In this document: in pieces, positions 1-12,175 of the stretch
Layout: each line of letters opens with the position of its first letter
How positions within the stretch are numbered: position 1 is the first letter of the stretch
Source: Physcia stellaris
Taxonomy: Eukaryota > Ascomycota > Lecanoromycetes > Caliciales > Physciaceae
NCBI GenBank assembly: GCA_018902385.1
Contig: JABSSW010000061.1
Coordinates: 62,001-126,000, forward strand
Reading direction: 5' to 3'
Length of the DNA: 64,000 bases
Position numbers and translations under genes: made by a program
Notes under the pieces: model-generated
What the model was told of the DNA's origin: nothing
The model's database searches: none
What the model saw: the letters and a program-made list of their open reading frames with translations, nothing else

Positions 1-639
1 GCCGACTTTGCTTGTATCATTCCTCGCAAATCTAGCACCAGCGCCCTTCTTGTTCGTCAATAACCCTAGAGCGCTGGCTTCCGGTTTGTTCTCGATGTAT
101 AACACACCGAGGGGCATTCCGAGTGTCCTTTCAGCTGTGCTATCATAGATACCAGCAGTAATGTGTCCAGGCCACGTACTTTCCTTCAATACCTTGTCAA
201 TGATCCAGCAATAGACGACTCCCACCTTCGCCGGTGTAAGCGGTGGCGCTCGAGAGAGTAATGCTGGCTGAAGCGTGTGTAGAATTTTCACGAAGGGGCT
301 GGCGCGGGCGTCGATTCGCCGCACGATCTGCGCGTTGGCGCTGTCTTCCCATATGACGAGGATTCTGGAGAGGATGCTGGATACAAGTTGACCGCCTTTG
401 AGTGGGCCTGCGCGAATGGGGCTGAATTCGAAGGAAAATTCCACCTCATGCTGGTTTAGAGGATCCAGTGGGAGTCGGAGATGCTCGGTTGGACTTTCGG
501 TTGTATCCACAGGTGGAAGCAACTCAGATGGGAAGCCTGGGGATTCACCATGGGGGAGTGAGGACACCCTTCTGCCCAATGGATGTCTTGCCACGCAAAG
601 TCTGAGGAACAACACAATTCCTGCCAAAACGGTGATCAT
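1..639 (-). CDS. Hypothetical membrane-anchored protein, 3' part beyond window
   Basis: An uninterrupted minus-strand frame runs from an ATG at 639 to the window edge (213 codons, no stop). An in-frame TGA lies seven codons upstream, which fixes the ATG as the first possible start in this exon. The protein begins with a hydrophobic stretch (MITVLAGIVLFLRLCVA) that could be a signal anchor. The rest is soluble-looking, with no motif I recognise; a segment near residues 160-190 (GHITAGIYDS, LGVLYIENKP) reads like a real folded domain. I cannot name a family. Partial only because the window ends. Confidence 0.55.
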   Translation of the reverse strand, partial: MITVLAGIVLFLRLCVARHPLGRRVSSLPHGESPGFPSELLPPVDTTESPTEHLRLPLDPLNQHEVEFSFEFSPIRAGPLKGGQLVSSILSRILVIWEDSANAQIVRRIDARASPFVKILHTLQPALLSRAPPLTPAKVGVVYCWIIDKVLKESTWPGHITAGIYDSTAERTLGMPLGVLYIENKPEASALGLLTNKKGAGARFARNDTSKVG

Positions 640-1244
640 TGTGGCCTACTGCAGTCCTCAAGTTGACTCGCATCTTGGTGGTCTTCCAGCATTCGGGGGA
701 GTGAACGAGTATGCATGAGGTGTCACAGTCCGTAATACCGCATACGGCATATTATGCGACGGAATTCGCGGGACGAAGCGGGCTGCAGTTCAATCGAATG
801 GGCAAATCATCGCCCCGTATCAGGAAGCCGCAAAGTTATATCCGCCCGATGCGCGTATACGCGAATGGACGACTATAAATAGAAAGACGGACCTTCCTCC
901 GAGGATGATGTGTTGACTAATCAAGATAATTGAAGAACAAAAATAAGGTCATCGTCTAAGACTTTTCCTGAAGAATAGGTTTTATGGGCATCAAGCGCAA
1001 TGGATCATTAATGGATTTTCCAAGCCGCTTTTGACCCAGTACCGAAAGCGACCCATTTTCAAAAAACCTAACGAGTATGACCTAGGAAGGAGAAACACAG
1101 CCACTGATATCTCGCGATGGCCTCCAAGCAAGACCTACGACTTTCTTGAAAGCTCCTTTCATGACCTGGCAATGGCGTCGAGAGCAGGCCACACTACAGT
1201 ACTTATCAACATCAGCTTCCGTCGTTCTCTTCTCCTACTACTCC

Positions 1245-1826
1245 TTATCTGCTGCTCCACCGCACTTGTACAATTCTCCGTCGGCGCTCTATCAGTTCCA
1301 GCTCTCTTCTCGACACAATTCGTCCTACTCCACCTCCACTACAAAAAATGATAAGCCTACAAGCCAGATGCGGAAAAGGATAGAATTCCCTCCAGTCAGG
1401 CTCCAGACCGGAGCGAGTCCTCTTAAACCATCTATTAATACGGGAGAGAATAAGAGATGTGCAGGCTCTCTTCAATTTTGCTGGCAACTTGCTGGTCTCA
1501 GTCGCCTGGGTTGTCACCGAATTTTAGTTCCAGGTATACCTGGGGGTAGAGAACCCAGCACACGGAAAAGCGGCTTTGCGGTACCAACATACCTGAATTC
1601 CTGCTTCGAAGAAAAACTTCGCCCACAGTTTCAGGCTGTTGAGATTGTACGCGGCTGGTCCTAAAGGAAAATCCAGCATTGTTGTAGGCGTCGGATCCGC
1701 ACATGAAGACGCCGACCCCAATGATATGGTAGACGGATGTCCATGATTGGATCTCCATCGATTTGGCGGAAGAAGATTCGGAGGTCTGAGGGGACTGACT
1801 TCTATTAGAGCAGGCGTCTCGCTCAT
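1245..1826 (-). CDS. Possible two-exon hypothetical gene
   Basis: A minus-strand ATG at 1826 opens a 78-codon exon to 1593, followed by a GTATGT donor and a CCCAG acceptor at 1506. The second exon (1505-1245) continues in frame to a stop, giving 164 residues. The exon ends with a plausible segment (DFPLGPAAYNLNSLKLWAKF) and the second exon begins with a basic stretch (KLPAKLKRACTS). No domain is recognised. Alternative frames over the same DNA are also open, so this model is tentative. Confidence 0.28.
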
Positions 1827-3552
1827 CGAGCTTTCCCCCTTCTAGTCCACGTTCTGGCCGCGTATTTAAGGCGAAAAGGGGAAATTATAACATGCTTCAT
1901 TACCAGCTTCTTACGATGAACACTAGTTTCCACATCATCTTCATCATGATGCTCCTGCCCCGCAAGTAACGAATGAGAATTTCCATTACCGGCTTTCTCT
2001 CCCCTTGGGGTGCGCTGCCGGGAACGAATGATGATAATGCTTACTCTTCCATATATCGTCGAAAAATATGAGAGCTGTATCAAAACGTATAGAGCTTGGA
2101 TTTTCAAGAGATGCATTATCCTGAATGCTCGCTCGTGTTTCGAGCGCGAGAGATAGGGGGTGTTTACTGCGAAGTCGTTCATACCATCCAAAATATTAGA
2201 AATGGAAGAAAAAGGGGAGAACAAGAAGAAGTGAAAGAAAGAAGACCGATCCAACACCCAAAACCAAACCCTCCACCATCCACCCTCCATCTGAACTCAA
2301 CCAAGAACGCATTGCACTGGTCGCAGAAAAGCAGCCATCATTCGTCTTCTCCGTCCCTGACTCCTCAAACCATCAACGCCCCAGATCCCCTTACAGCCCC
2401 AGATCCCCCTTCCCATTCAGCTTAATCTTCCACAACCAAGCCTCTAAACAAACCACCGTGCATACCCCAGATTTCTCCTTCCCCTTTCCCCGAAGCAGAG
2501 GTTACAGAACTACAACATCAGCCCCAAGAGCCCCCTTCTAGCCCGCTTTTGAATTTGATAGTAGCACCCATATTGGACCAATCGCGCAGCGCTACGAAAT
2601 CGTGAAGTAAAGTCTCTGCTATGAGAAATTGTATGAACACTCAAGGTGCTTGGAATGAGTCTAGCCCGGTTTATGTCTTCGTCGCTTTTTGTTTGCCACT
2701 ATTCTAGATCTGCCGTTTTTGTCAGCGATGGGCTCATGCAAGAATAAGGTTTGGAGCGAGTGACTGAGATGCTGGTTGACGATTCGAAGGGTATGGGGAG
2801 AACGCATTATGGACGAGATATGAATACCTACCTTGAACGGTGTCTGTACGATTCTTTAAGCCTCATGTGCAATGGATTAGGATTTGCCAGCACGTGAGTT
2901 TCGAAGACTCGAATAAAATGACAATAAAAGCGGTCCAGGGCATTGGTTCTTGGGGAGCTGGGCTTGTTGATCCCTACTAGTAGGTGGCGATTCATTGGTC
3001 AAGATGGGTACAGAAAGAGGGTTTGGGCAAAGGGTATATTGAACAGTGAAGATGAGCGTGAGGAATGGCAGTGGCAAGTGAAGGGCAGGGGTAGGTAGCA
3101 TGATCAGGGAGTATGGTGAGAAGATTGGATGATATTTGATTGTAGGAGGTGCGAAGGGATCGGGAGGCTAATCAATCGCAGTAGTGGACTAGAAAGGACG
3201 CGTGGTGCAGATTTGTCTTGAATATTGGAGTCTCGTTATCATCTTGATCCACGCAGGCGGGTGAGTTTGTGGACGACAAGGCAGAGGTGAGTATTTGTGT
3301 GGGATATTGGCAGATGAGTGGAAATGCGTAGTGCATAGGAAAATCTCCGCTTCCGCGAAGACGAGCACTAGTCATAGATGCACGAAGAAGAGTCAGCAGT
3401 AAGCAACCACTCGATTTCCCAGTCCCATCTCAGACCTATCAACCCCAGCTCAGTCGCCTATCATACACAATTCCCCAACGCCCCTCCTCTCTTCCCCTCA
3501 CAACTCACCATTTAACCAGCCCACTAGCGTAGCCAGCTGGATCTATGTCCAT
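1827..3552. other. Intergenic region, no gene supported
   Basis: Several short frames are open on both strands but none has family-like content or a convincing intron structure. From 2220 to 2520 the plus strand is C/A-rich, typical of fungal leader or promoter DNA. I see no RNA gene or repeat. Confidence 0.5.
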
Positions 3553-4336
3553 CTAACCAGCAACACACTTCCCGGAAACGGGAGGGTAGCTACCGATGCA
3601 GTGACGACAATGCTGGCCACAGTTCCCGATCCCATAACAGTCCAATGGTTGGCATCCGACACCAGGGTCCGTGATCAGCTCATCGCGGGCGGCGAGGGCG
3701 GGATTCTCGGAGGTTGGGGCCGAGCGCTGGGTGAGGTGGGATGCTGGGTGATGTTGTGTCAGTACTCTGCACGAAGCGTATTTCGTGTAATCCAGCTTGG
3801 AGATAAGGACAGTAGCGGATGGAGTGGTCAAGGTAAGTAAGATTGGGAATTAAGAGGAAGGGAAGACAACGAAGTGAGAGGAGCGAAGAACGTAGACGGG
3901 AAAGATGAACTCACGAGCACCCGCAGGCAACATATGTGCCTCCGGCTCCATGCAGCCCTTGGCATCAACCTTAGTCCCATCCACGCCCTCCATGATCTTC
4001 TTGAACTTCTCATCGTGGCTGAACCCGTACGTGTCAAGGAAAGCGGTGATCTGAGCACCGTTGAGCTGGGCGTAGCTGTGCACGGTCTTCTCGGGGGTGA
4101 AGGAGCGGAGCACGCCGTCGGTGCCGAGGAGAATGATCCCGTTGGAGTGGTGAGACATGCTGGAGAGGAGGCCGTCGATGGAGTTTTCGGCCTAGAGAGG
4201 AGATGATTAGTGGATTTGACGGGAGTGTTGAGGATAGATGGGTGAGGTGAGGGGAAGGGAGACTTACGGTGGGTAAGGCCGTGGTGGTCAAGGCGGTGAA
4301 GCCGAGAACAGCAATGGCGGATTTGATTAGCTGCAT
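3553..4336 (-). CDS. Small secreted cysteine-rich protein (candidate effector-like)
   Basis: Three exons join cleanly: 4336-4268, 4191-3915 and 3743-3553, total 537 nt and 178 residues. Both introns have good signals (GTAAGT...CTAG; GTGAGT with a TACTGAC branch point and CCCAG). The first exon encodes exactly a 23-residue signal peptide (MQLIKSAIAVLGFTAL... ending in ALPT). The middle region (about residues 24-115) carries a conserved-looking core around GTDGVLRSFTPEKTV and FKKIMEGVDG. The C-terminal 40 residues hold six cysteines spaced C-x4-C-x5-C-x3-C-x2-C-x10-C, with one more Cys near residue 105. This architecture fits a secreted, disulphide-bonded fungal protein. The precise family and any role in host or microbe interaction are inference. 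Confidence 0.75.
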
Positions 4337-5299
4337 GATGAAGGTGGTAGATTGATGTTATGTTTGGTGATTGCTTGAAAGATGTGGTTGTGATATTGGG
4401 AGAAAGAGTCGAAGTGAGAAGGGGGATGTAGAGGAAGAGGGAAGAAAGGAGAAAGTGAGTCGAGGGGTATCTGTAGTGGAGATATCACAACACAGTCACA
4501 TGTGGGGCCTTCATTTCCGAAGATTCCTTGTCCGTCACCAAAAGAATGTTACACAGGACACGTGTGCCGGGATTCGATGATGTAAAGTCGACAAAGTGAC
4601 CGGAGAATACCGGTTGATTGGTCGAGGATGACAAATACGGACACCTTGGATGATTTGTTTCAATTGATGATATGGGGGATGACAAATTTGACGAGGTAGC
4701 CATGGCGAGGTCGAAGTGCTGCAGTTTTCAGCATCATGTCATCAGTTGGGATTAACTGCTGAGGGTAGTGCTTCGAGTCTGATCGACACGCTTGTCTTTG
4801 TTCGAATGAGGATTTTTTCAAGGGGTAAGAACAGCATGGTGTTGTGACTCAGTCACTCAGTCCATGTATAACCACTTCGAAGATTAGATCCGATGGACGT
4901 TGATAGAGTCGAAGGTCACTGAACGCTGATACCTCCTCTGAAGAAGCAGCGGAATACTTGCACTTAGTCCGAGCAGTGAAAGAACTGCTTATCAATAATG
5001 AATGTTTGGCTCTATGTGCGTAAGTCATAATTCATACTCGAATACCCCAACTCCAAATGCGAGAAAGTCGTAAAATCGTCAGACGTTGGGGTCCGCTGGT
5101 GGCTTCTGGGAGGACCAAACTCCTTACTAGCGAAAGCCGCCATTTCCTATGCTGTTGCTTTTTCTCTCTTCTCTTGTTTGAAGATCCACGTCTGCAGTCA
5201 CGCCGTCAGACACAGACTAGCTTTGCATTCTTTCTGAGGCTGCTTAACCAGTCTCTTCAATTGCTCGTCGAGATGCCAGCTGATATGCTAGTGGAGACG
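4337..5299. other. Intergenic region between two minus-strand genes
   Basis: The stretch contains the upstream region of the secreted-protein gene and the 3' flank of the Argonaute gene. No coding frame with believable content, repeat or RNA gene is visible. Confidence 0.5.
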
Positions 5300-8200
5300 C
5301 TAGATGTAGAACATCATATCCTTGACATTCTCATGGATCTCAATCCTATCCTGTTGAGATTTAAGAACTTCTTTCTGTCTATCTTCCTCGTCCTTTTTCT
5401 CTTGGGCTTCTCTTGCTTCGGTCTCATCCTTAGTCTCTTGCTTCTGTCTCTCAATCTTTTCCTTCTCCTGAACCTCTTTCTGCTTCTTTTCCTGATCCGT
5501 AAGCGGCGGTGACGGCGCGAATTGATCAGCTAGATAAGACCTTGCTCTGGTACAGGCTAGATCGGCAAGATAGGCTGGAGGACAGATGCTGACCGCCGTG
5601 GTTGCACGGCCGAAAAGGTAGCACATATTGTGCGTGATCTTCTGAATTTCGTCTGCCCGATTCGGAAAATCATGGAAGACCTCATCCCTTAGGACTATGT
5701 AGTGCGCTGGCCTGGCGGTTCCTTGAAGGGTAGTATGAGATTGTAGGTAAAAGTCAAAGGTTCGAGCTTGAGTGATGCCACGATCAACAACTGTTCCGCA
5801 CAGTGGATTATTGGTTTTGTCGGCACGATATCCAGGTGAAGGATAGAAGCGTGTATGGTGACGTTTGGCAACAACAATTAACGTCAAGCGAGGTAAGCCT
5901 TTTCTGGTATCTCGGGCGTTGTACACAGCGCGGCAGGCTTCACGAAGCGCACCAAGCTCACTTCGGAGTACTTGCTCATACTGGCCATCCGAGACACCGT
6001 CGCGGTAGACGATGATGTTTTCTGGGTAATTCTGGCCATTGTTCTTGTTCCATAGGCGCAGTCTATCCTTGAATATCTCAATCAACCTATCTCTCTGGCT
6101 TATTACCTCTTCTTTGGACTTTCTCTGGACTCCCATTCCAACAGGCCACTGTGCAAGAGTTTTATCTGTGTTAGCAACCACACAGAAGATGCTGGGCGCA
6201 TCGATGTGCGATCGGGGAGAGGGGTGTGTAACGTCGATACCCATGACCATTGTTGAACCTTCATGAATAAGACCTAGTGGCTTCCTCGCCGTCGGTACTT
6301 CTTGGCCTGATTGAAGTCCTTGAGGCTCATTGAGGATGTGATTGATTCCGCCGAGCTTGAGGTTAATCTTGAGGGCAATGTTGGCAAAGTATTGCTCATT
6401 AGGGGCAATGGTGCAACTCGAAGGCCAACGGAAGAACTTCGCCTCACTTCCAACAACACATATCGTTTGAACGCCGTGTTTAAGTTCTCCAAGTGCTTTG
6501 ATCGTATGGTAGAGCTCGTTGTCTTTTCGAGGAAGTATGACAAGTACAAGGAGCCTCTTTGACGTGGAGTTCTCTCCTGGGATCCTGTTTGCGACCTGCT
6601 GCTTAGTGGAGATATCCTTCAGGTATGTACTCAGCTTTTCGCTTGGAATTTCGCCACGTTCGACGACAATCTCTTTGACAGAAACTGGGCCTAGCACAAC
6701 ACCGCTAGCCGTGATTACTTTCTGGAAGTTGTCCAAGACTTCTGTAAGATGGTGATCTTTCTCCGTAAGGGCTGTTTGCGGTTTGCTTCTTCCAATCCTT
6801 ACGCAATACCATTCGTCCAGCTCCTCAGGCAAATAGAAGCTCTGTTTAACGTAATTCCACTTTCCATGGCTCGCATCCAGCGTCGATGGTACACCATCTG
6901 GAGCGACTCGGCAATTCAGTTCATTTCGGACACCTCCGTCGTGATTGGCCTGTGTTTTGGCTTGTCCGTACTCCACGAGGGGTTTGTCGAGCACCCGTCC
7001 AGGGACAGTGATTAGATCGGTGCCAACTGTGACACCAAAGTGATTCTAGCTTCATTAGCTTGGAATGACTGTTTTCACAAGGGTGAGGTCAGGTCTCACT
7101 AGTATCCCTGATGAGTGAACAAAGCCAAGAGTTTCACGGCCGCCCTTCGCAATAGCCTCCGCTGCGACCATTGGATCAGACCTGGCGAATTCAATCATCT
7201 GCTTTGATTGGTTATCAGAAAGCTCCTTTCGCCAGACCTGTCCTGGCTGCACAACGCAAGCTTCTGTGGGTAGGTAGATCGGGTTCTTCCTGCTTCCTAC
7301 ATTTATGACGGGCAGATAATCATTCCATTTGAAGGTCTTGGTAAACTCAGGATACTCTACAGTGCGTTAGTAAGTATTTAACTATCAATAGGGAAACACG
7401 GCTGGTTTTCTACCCCTTGAGAAGAAATCGGCCACCGTAATATATTGAGATATGGCTTTGCCCTTTGAGCCCGTACGGCTTGAGGATGGTTTCGGAAGAT
7501 CTTCCCAGAACTTGACGTGGGTTGGTCTTTCGTAGTCACAGTCCATGCTTGGCGGATGATCAACTCTGGAGCCGTCAGGTTTAGTGCCGTCTTCACGGAG
7601 TGCGAGGCCGCATATAGTTCTGACTTTTCCGTGAGCATCATGATCTGGCGGTAGATGTATCGTGGTGACCCGTAACATCTTCACGAAATTATGCATCTGG
7701 GCATAGTCCGGCTGCCTATCGTCATGTTCATCTGTCGGAAAGTTGAATCGCAATTTGAGTAGTTGTGCAAGAGGGATGGCTTGGTAGAATACCGCATGAG
7801 AAATATTAACGTTGATTAAGAGCCTCCTGCTTGCGCCTATGACATTGAAGAAGAATCCTCGTAAAGCGATCAGACCCTGTCCAAATTTCTGTTCATTCTC
7901 TTTCTTCTGCTGAACTTGCTCTTTGCGCTGCTTTTGCTGACTTGGTTGAGTCTGCTGGGTTCGCTTACTCTGCGGTCTTCGTTGAGACTGCCGACTTGTT
8001 TGGACTGGCTGATCTTGTTGCTCATAGTTATCGACGACCTCCTGAAGGGGGAAAATTCTCCGATTCCCAACGGTTACCAGCGCTGTCGATGCTTTTGCCA
8101 CATGTCCAAGCAGAACATTAAAAGCCTGCAGTATAGGCGAGTCGTTGTAGACTGAGGTCATCAAACTGGGGTTCAGATGATTCCTCAAATCTGCTGTGCC

Positions 8201-9596
8201 AAGCACATGGGCTAATTTGATTCGAACAACGAACTGTACGGCATCCACTGAAGCTTGCTTTGCGCCTTCAACTTTGTACGTAACTGAAACCCGGGCTTCC
8301 TCGCCGGATCTGATCTTCAGGGGTGTTTGAGTAACGAGTATCGTGTTGAAATCCGTAGCGAACAAAGGCGGCTCCAGTATCTGAAAAGAGTCTTCTTCAG
8401 ACATGAGCTTTATAATCTGCTTCCTCTTTTGCCCTTTTGGAGTAACCTGCTTATCGTCCGGGTCAAAGCTCATCGTGTAGTAGTACAATGTCTGGCCTTC
8501 ATGTAATAGCTCGAGGTCAAGGTAATTGGTCCAGAGGCGAACTTCTGCACCTTTTAAGCCATATCCAGGCCGGATGATCGCCTCCCCGGTATCGGGGCTG
8601 TCCGAGATAACCCCAGCCTTGACAAAATCATCCTCTGCCTTCGAAACGGTCCTGCTTGGACCGGGGACACCATTCTGGCCCCTGTACTCACAGTGTCAGT
8701 ATTTGCTTGGTACATGGTTGGGAGATGAACGCATACTGGTAGATCCTGTTTACGGTCTTTGCTTGAGACGTCGCTGCTTTTTCCTGACTTGGTTTGTTCG
8801 ATGCTGGTTTATAGCGATCCCCTTGCGGAGGGAACCCTGAATAGACACCATCACTACCACCGATCCGTTTAGAACTGGATAACGGCGGCTCATCTTGCGC
8901 ATATACTTCATTGTCACCCGGCTTTGGTAGCAGTAAGTTTGTCGCAGTTCGGTATGGGGCGCCACTCGCTGTGGATGGCTGGACCCGAGGCTGCATCTCT
9001 CTCTGAGCGCCAGATTTATACCCTTGATTTGTAGAGCCAGGTATGAGACTAGGCGCCGAGCTGTAGGTCTGTCTAGCATACTTCCCGGTGCCAGAGTAAG
9101 TTCTGTCAGCTAGGTCCTGACTCCGAGCTGATGATCGTACATTGCTTAGGTTACCGAGACCTGAATCTGGATTGGTGGAACTTGGGTTTTGAGGAAGCGC
9201 TGAGTTAGCAGGTTGGCTTAGTCTATTGCTAGCGCCAGAGCCAACCCTTTGGGCTTGATCTTCCCTCAGAGCTAACGTTTGTGTATCTCGCTGAATACCG
9301 GGTGAGGAGCCTTGATTGCTGGAGCGTGAGTCGTGGCGGAGCGCCAGATTCTGAGATTGTTGCGCACGATCGAGGGCGTCAGAGTGGTTCCCGCTGGCTG
9401 GACTCTGTCTGCGAGCTGAACGCTGTGTGTCTGTTGTATTTGTAGGAGCCCGGGCTTGACTGGTCAAGCCTTGCATCTGACGGGATGTTGAATTTGAGCT
9501 CTGCCCGGGTCGATTGGTTCTACCTTGCCCAGTACTGGGAACCTGTTTGTTCGATTTGACAGTCTGCCAAGGCTCCTCGTTATTCTTTTGCTCCAT
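5300..9596 (-). CDS. Argonaute (QDE-2-like), PAZ-MID-PIWI, slicer residues intact
   Basis: Four exons (9596-8737, 8681-7414, 7356-7100, 7045-5300) join in frame to 1376 residues; all three introns have GT/AG ends and strong branch points (ATACTGAC, TACTAAC, GCTAAT). Argonautes bind small guide RNAs and silence matching transcripts in the cytoplasm. Residues 1-288 are Q/S/N-rich low complexity. Then come the N domain, a Q/K-rich insert (from about residue 460), PAZ (TVADFFSREYPEFT), MID (KRLLVLVILPRKD) and PIWI. The catalytic set is visible: D about 1066 in GIDVTHPS, the glutamate finger near 1107 in KSKEEVIS, D about 1144 in YRDGVSDGQY and H about 1243 in ARPAHYIVLRDE. The protein ends in the canonical NVKDMMFYI, but a 55-residue Lys/Glu/Gln-rich segment separates it from the last PIWI helix. 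At 1376 residues it is much longer than typical fungal Argonautes (about 900-1050). Identification is firm; pathway assignment (quelling-like) is inference. Confidence 0.95.
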
Positions 9597-11419
9597 TGAG
9601 AGACTGAATTTCGAGATTTATATGATGGAGCCAGAGAGGACTCGATCAGTAGTGATTCAGATATGGACGCAGAACAAGCTTGTAAAAGCTACAAAAGGAA
9701 AAACCGAATGACAAACAACGCGTAAGCTGTCTTTCTAACCAGGAGTGTTCGATCTGGAAAGCTCTGAGGCATGTTTTGATGGCGAGCATCTAGCATAAAT
9801 ATCTGGAGGACCTTTGTTTGTCACATAAGAAAACAGATCTTCAAACGGATAATAACAAGCTGAAATGGAAAACGTGACGTTAGACTCCAAATACAATCAG
9901 GTGAAAAACGCGGGATGCGCTGGCGTCCGCAGGAAGCAAACCGTGATCCTTGGGGATGGAAACCGAGAAATACCGCGAGATCCGATGAAGATTTGCATGT
10001 CAGCGGTTTTCAGAATTTCTACGTAAACAAGGTAAGAGCACATTTACTTTGGCTCCAAGGGATTGCATATCTTGCAGGTATCAGGTGACTGCTGAGCATC
10101 AGTCAGGGTCGACATCTCGTGACACTCCACACGATTGCCTCTTGCCATTCCAATTATAGAGGATCATCCAGCAACCGATCAACCCGGCTCCAGTATTACT
10201 TGTGTACATCCAAGAGGTCATTGGAAAAAGGCGGTAAGCTTAGACAGTCGCAAGGCCATAGTCTTCGTTCCGTGTTTCTCCACCTTTAAGCCTGTTGTAA
10301 TATCATGACCGGACCAACTTGAGTGCAGGCTCTGTCTTTGCTTGGCTAACAACTCTAAAGCCTGTGAGACGTAATATAGGATAATTAAATGGCGGTGGCC
10401 GACTTCGCCGACGATTTCATGATAGACTTCGGATATCTTGCCATATTTTGTGCTGATCTGAAGAGTTTATGGACGCTTCATGACACTTTACGAGAACGTC
10501 CAATAACCATAAGCATGTATCACAGGCTGGAAGAGGTGTCCATTGTTAAATAGCCACGAGATGAAGAAACTGTACGTTGAGCGGAAAGAGCAGGCGGCGC
10601 TAGGGTTATCTGGTCCATGACTATCACACAATTCGGACGGCATTGTTTTACGTTACCACATGCCTCGAAGTGATTACCTTTTATAGCGTCAACAAAAGCA
10701 AGATAAAAAAGGCTGGCACAATGGCAGTGCGTGAGATTCCACCCGGCTGACTCCCGTACATGAGTCATATTTCTCAACCGGAAATGAAGCTGACGTCCAT
10801 TATAATTGGGAGTTCGAGTGGCGGTCGTGGGTAGTTCCTGTCGAGTGCTCAAGGTTGCTCGAGGCGTATGTTCTTGAATAAACGTGATGGTCAGGAGAGC
10901 ATGCTGTGACCTAGTGCCGACCTCAGGAGAGCTAGATAGCCATCCGAAAAGCCTACATAGCGTCTTACAAGAACGGTTCATCCAACCTAATGAATACATA
11001 AATATTCCAATGAAGAGACTCGTGGCGCCTGTCGACTGATTGGGATGGTGGTGTCGAATTGATTAAATCCCGAACACTTTTGGATGAGCTAGGAGCGGCC
11101 AAAAGTCACACGATCATTCTCAGGTAGCGGACAAGTAAAGTTGACTGTGGCAGTCCTGACGTAAGTAGGAATTGCGTCATATGTCGCGTGAGCTCAGAAA
11201 TGTAGCCGACGTGCCTCGAACGGCTCGCTTATCGTGTGGCCGACTGTTACTTGGCTGTGGGTGACCGAGTGGGATCCGCAGCGCATAGACTCGCACACCA
11301 CGAAAAATCTCCAACTTGGTCGAGAAGCCAAAGACCTCAGGCTCACCTGATCGTGAGGCGACAATGGGGACTCATCTGAGTAATTGACTTGGCCTGTGAC
11401 GGCCGTCATCACCATAGAC
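9597..11419. other. Intergenic region without a supported gene
   Basis: The largest open frame (159 codons on the minus strand near 10.5-11.0 kb) has random-looking composition and no motif. I see no tRNA, repeat or transposon end. It probably contains the Argonaute promoter at its left end. Confidence 0.5.
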
Positions 11420-12151
11420 ATGCTCCCTGCACAGCTACTTTCAACCATCCTCCTTCTGCCCTTCCTCGCTGTGGCTCTCACTGTTCCCAAACCAGCAACA
11501 ATCGACCTCATTCCCAAACCCTTCGTGTTCAACCTCAGCTTCACAACCCTTAACCCTCTTCCCATTAACATTAGCGCACCGCCTGTTCATCCCTTCTCCT
11601 CCAGCCCATCACTCAATGCCTCCGAAAACCGCTTCTGGACCTGCTTCCTCCCCTCCCGCAAGCTCCATGTCACCACCTTCAACGACTGCCACGGTGTAGC
11701 CGAAGCTCTTCGTTCCTTGGATCCCACCGGCAGAGAGGACTTTTTTTTCTCGCCACGCCCATCAGCAGACATACGCCTGCCCTTCCATTTACGTTGGGGC
11801 AGCTGTGTGCTGGACTTAAGAGGTAAAGAGGAAGATAGCTGGGATGTTTTTCCGATGTGGATAATGGCGGCGGAAGTCGATGCTCTGGCTTTGACGTGAG
11901 TACAATTTCCCATCTCGTTTTACCAAAGTCTCGCGGATTCCGAGTAAAGAAGAGAATATTCACTAGCGGCAGAGCAGACACAGATAAATAAGAGGCGCTT
12001 CGCTTTTACTTGGACCAGTATCGCTGATGATCGGAGCCGTAGATGCGTAGCTGACAGTGAGGATCATCTTGGAGGTTTTGGAACGGTGGGCATTCACAGG
12101 CGATTAAGGATGGGTATCGTAGGTGTACCATCTCCGGAGATAAGAGACTAA
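11420..12151 (+). CDS. Small secreted protein with four cysteines
   Basis: Exon 1 (11420-11895) and exon 2 (12043-12151) join across a GTGAGT...CCGTAG intron with a GCTGAT branch point, giving 194 residues. The ATG at 11420 is chosen because a clean signal peptide follows (MLPAQLLSTILLLPFLAVA); an upstream in-frame ATG would bury it. The mature part has four Cys (FWTCFL, NDCHG, GSCVLD, LTCVAD), a WGSCVLDLRG strand and, after the intron, DHLGGFGTVG. The order Cys...aromatic-GSCV...AAE.D...C...GG resembles a widespread family of uncharacterised secreted ascomycete proteins. Function is unknown. It converges tail to tail with the Nudix gene, only 24 bp apart. Confidence 0.7.
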
Positions 12152-12175
12152 GCGGAACAATCATCTCCACGGTTG

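Noticed and set aside
1823-2425. Overlapping frames of 100-155 codons on both strands
   Set aside because: They derive from C/A-rich leader-like DNA, overlap each other and have no recognisable content.
5057-5512. Leu/Phe-rich plus-strand frame that looks like a membrane protein
   Set aside because: It is the antisense of the Lys/Glu/Gln-rich tail of Argonaute; antisense of GAR/AAR codons reads as Leu/Phe.
10520-10999. 159-codon minus-strand open frame
   Set aside because: Composition looks random, no motif, no homologous feel and no supporting intron structure.
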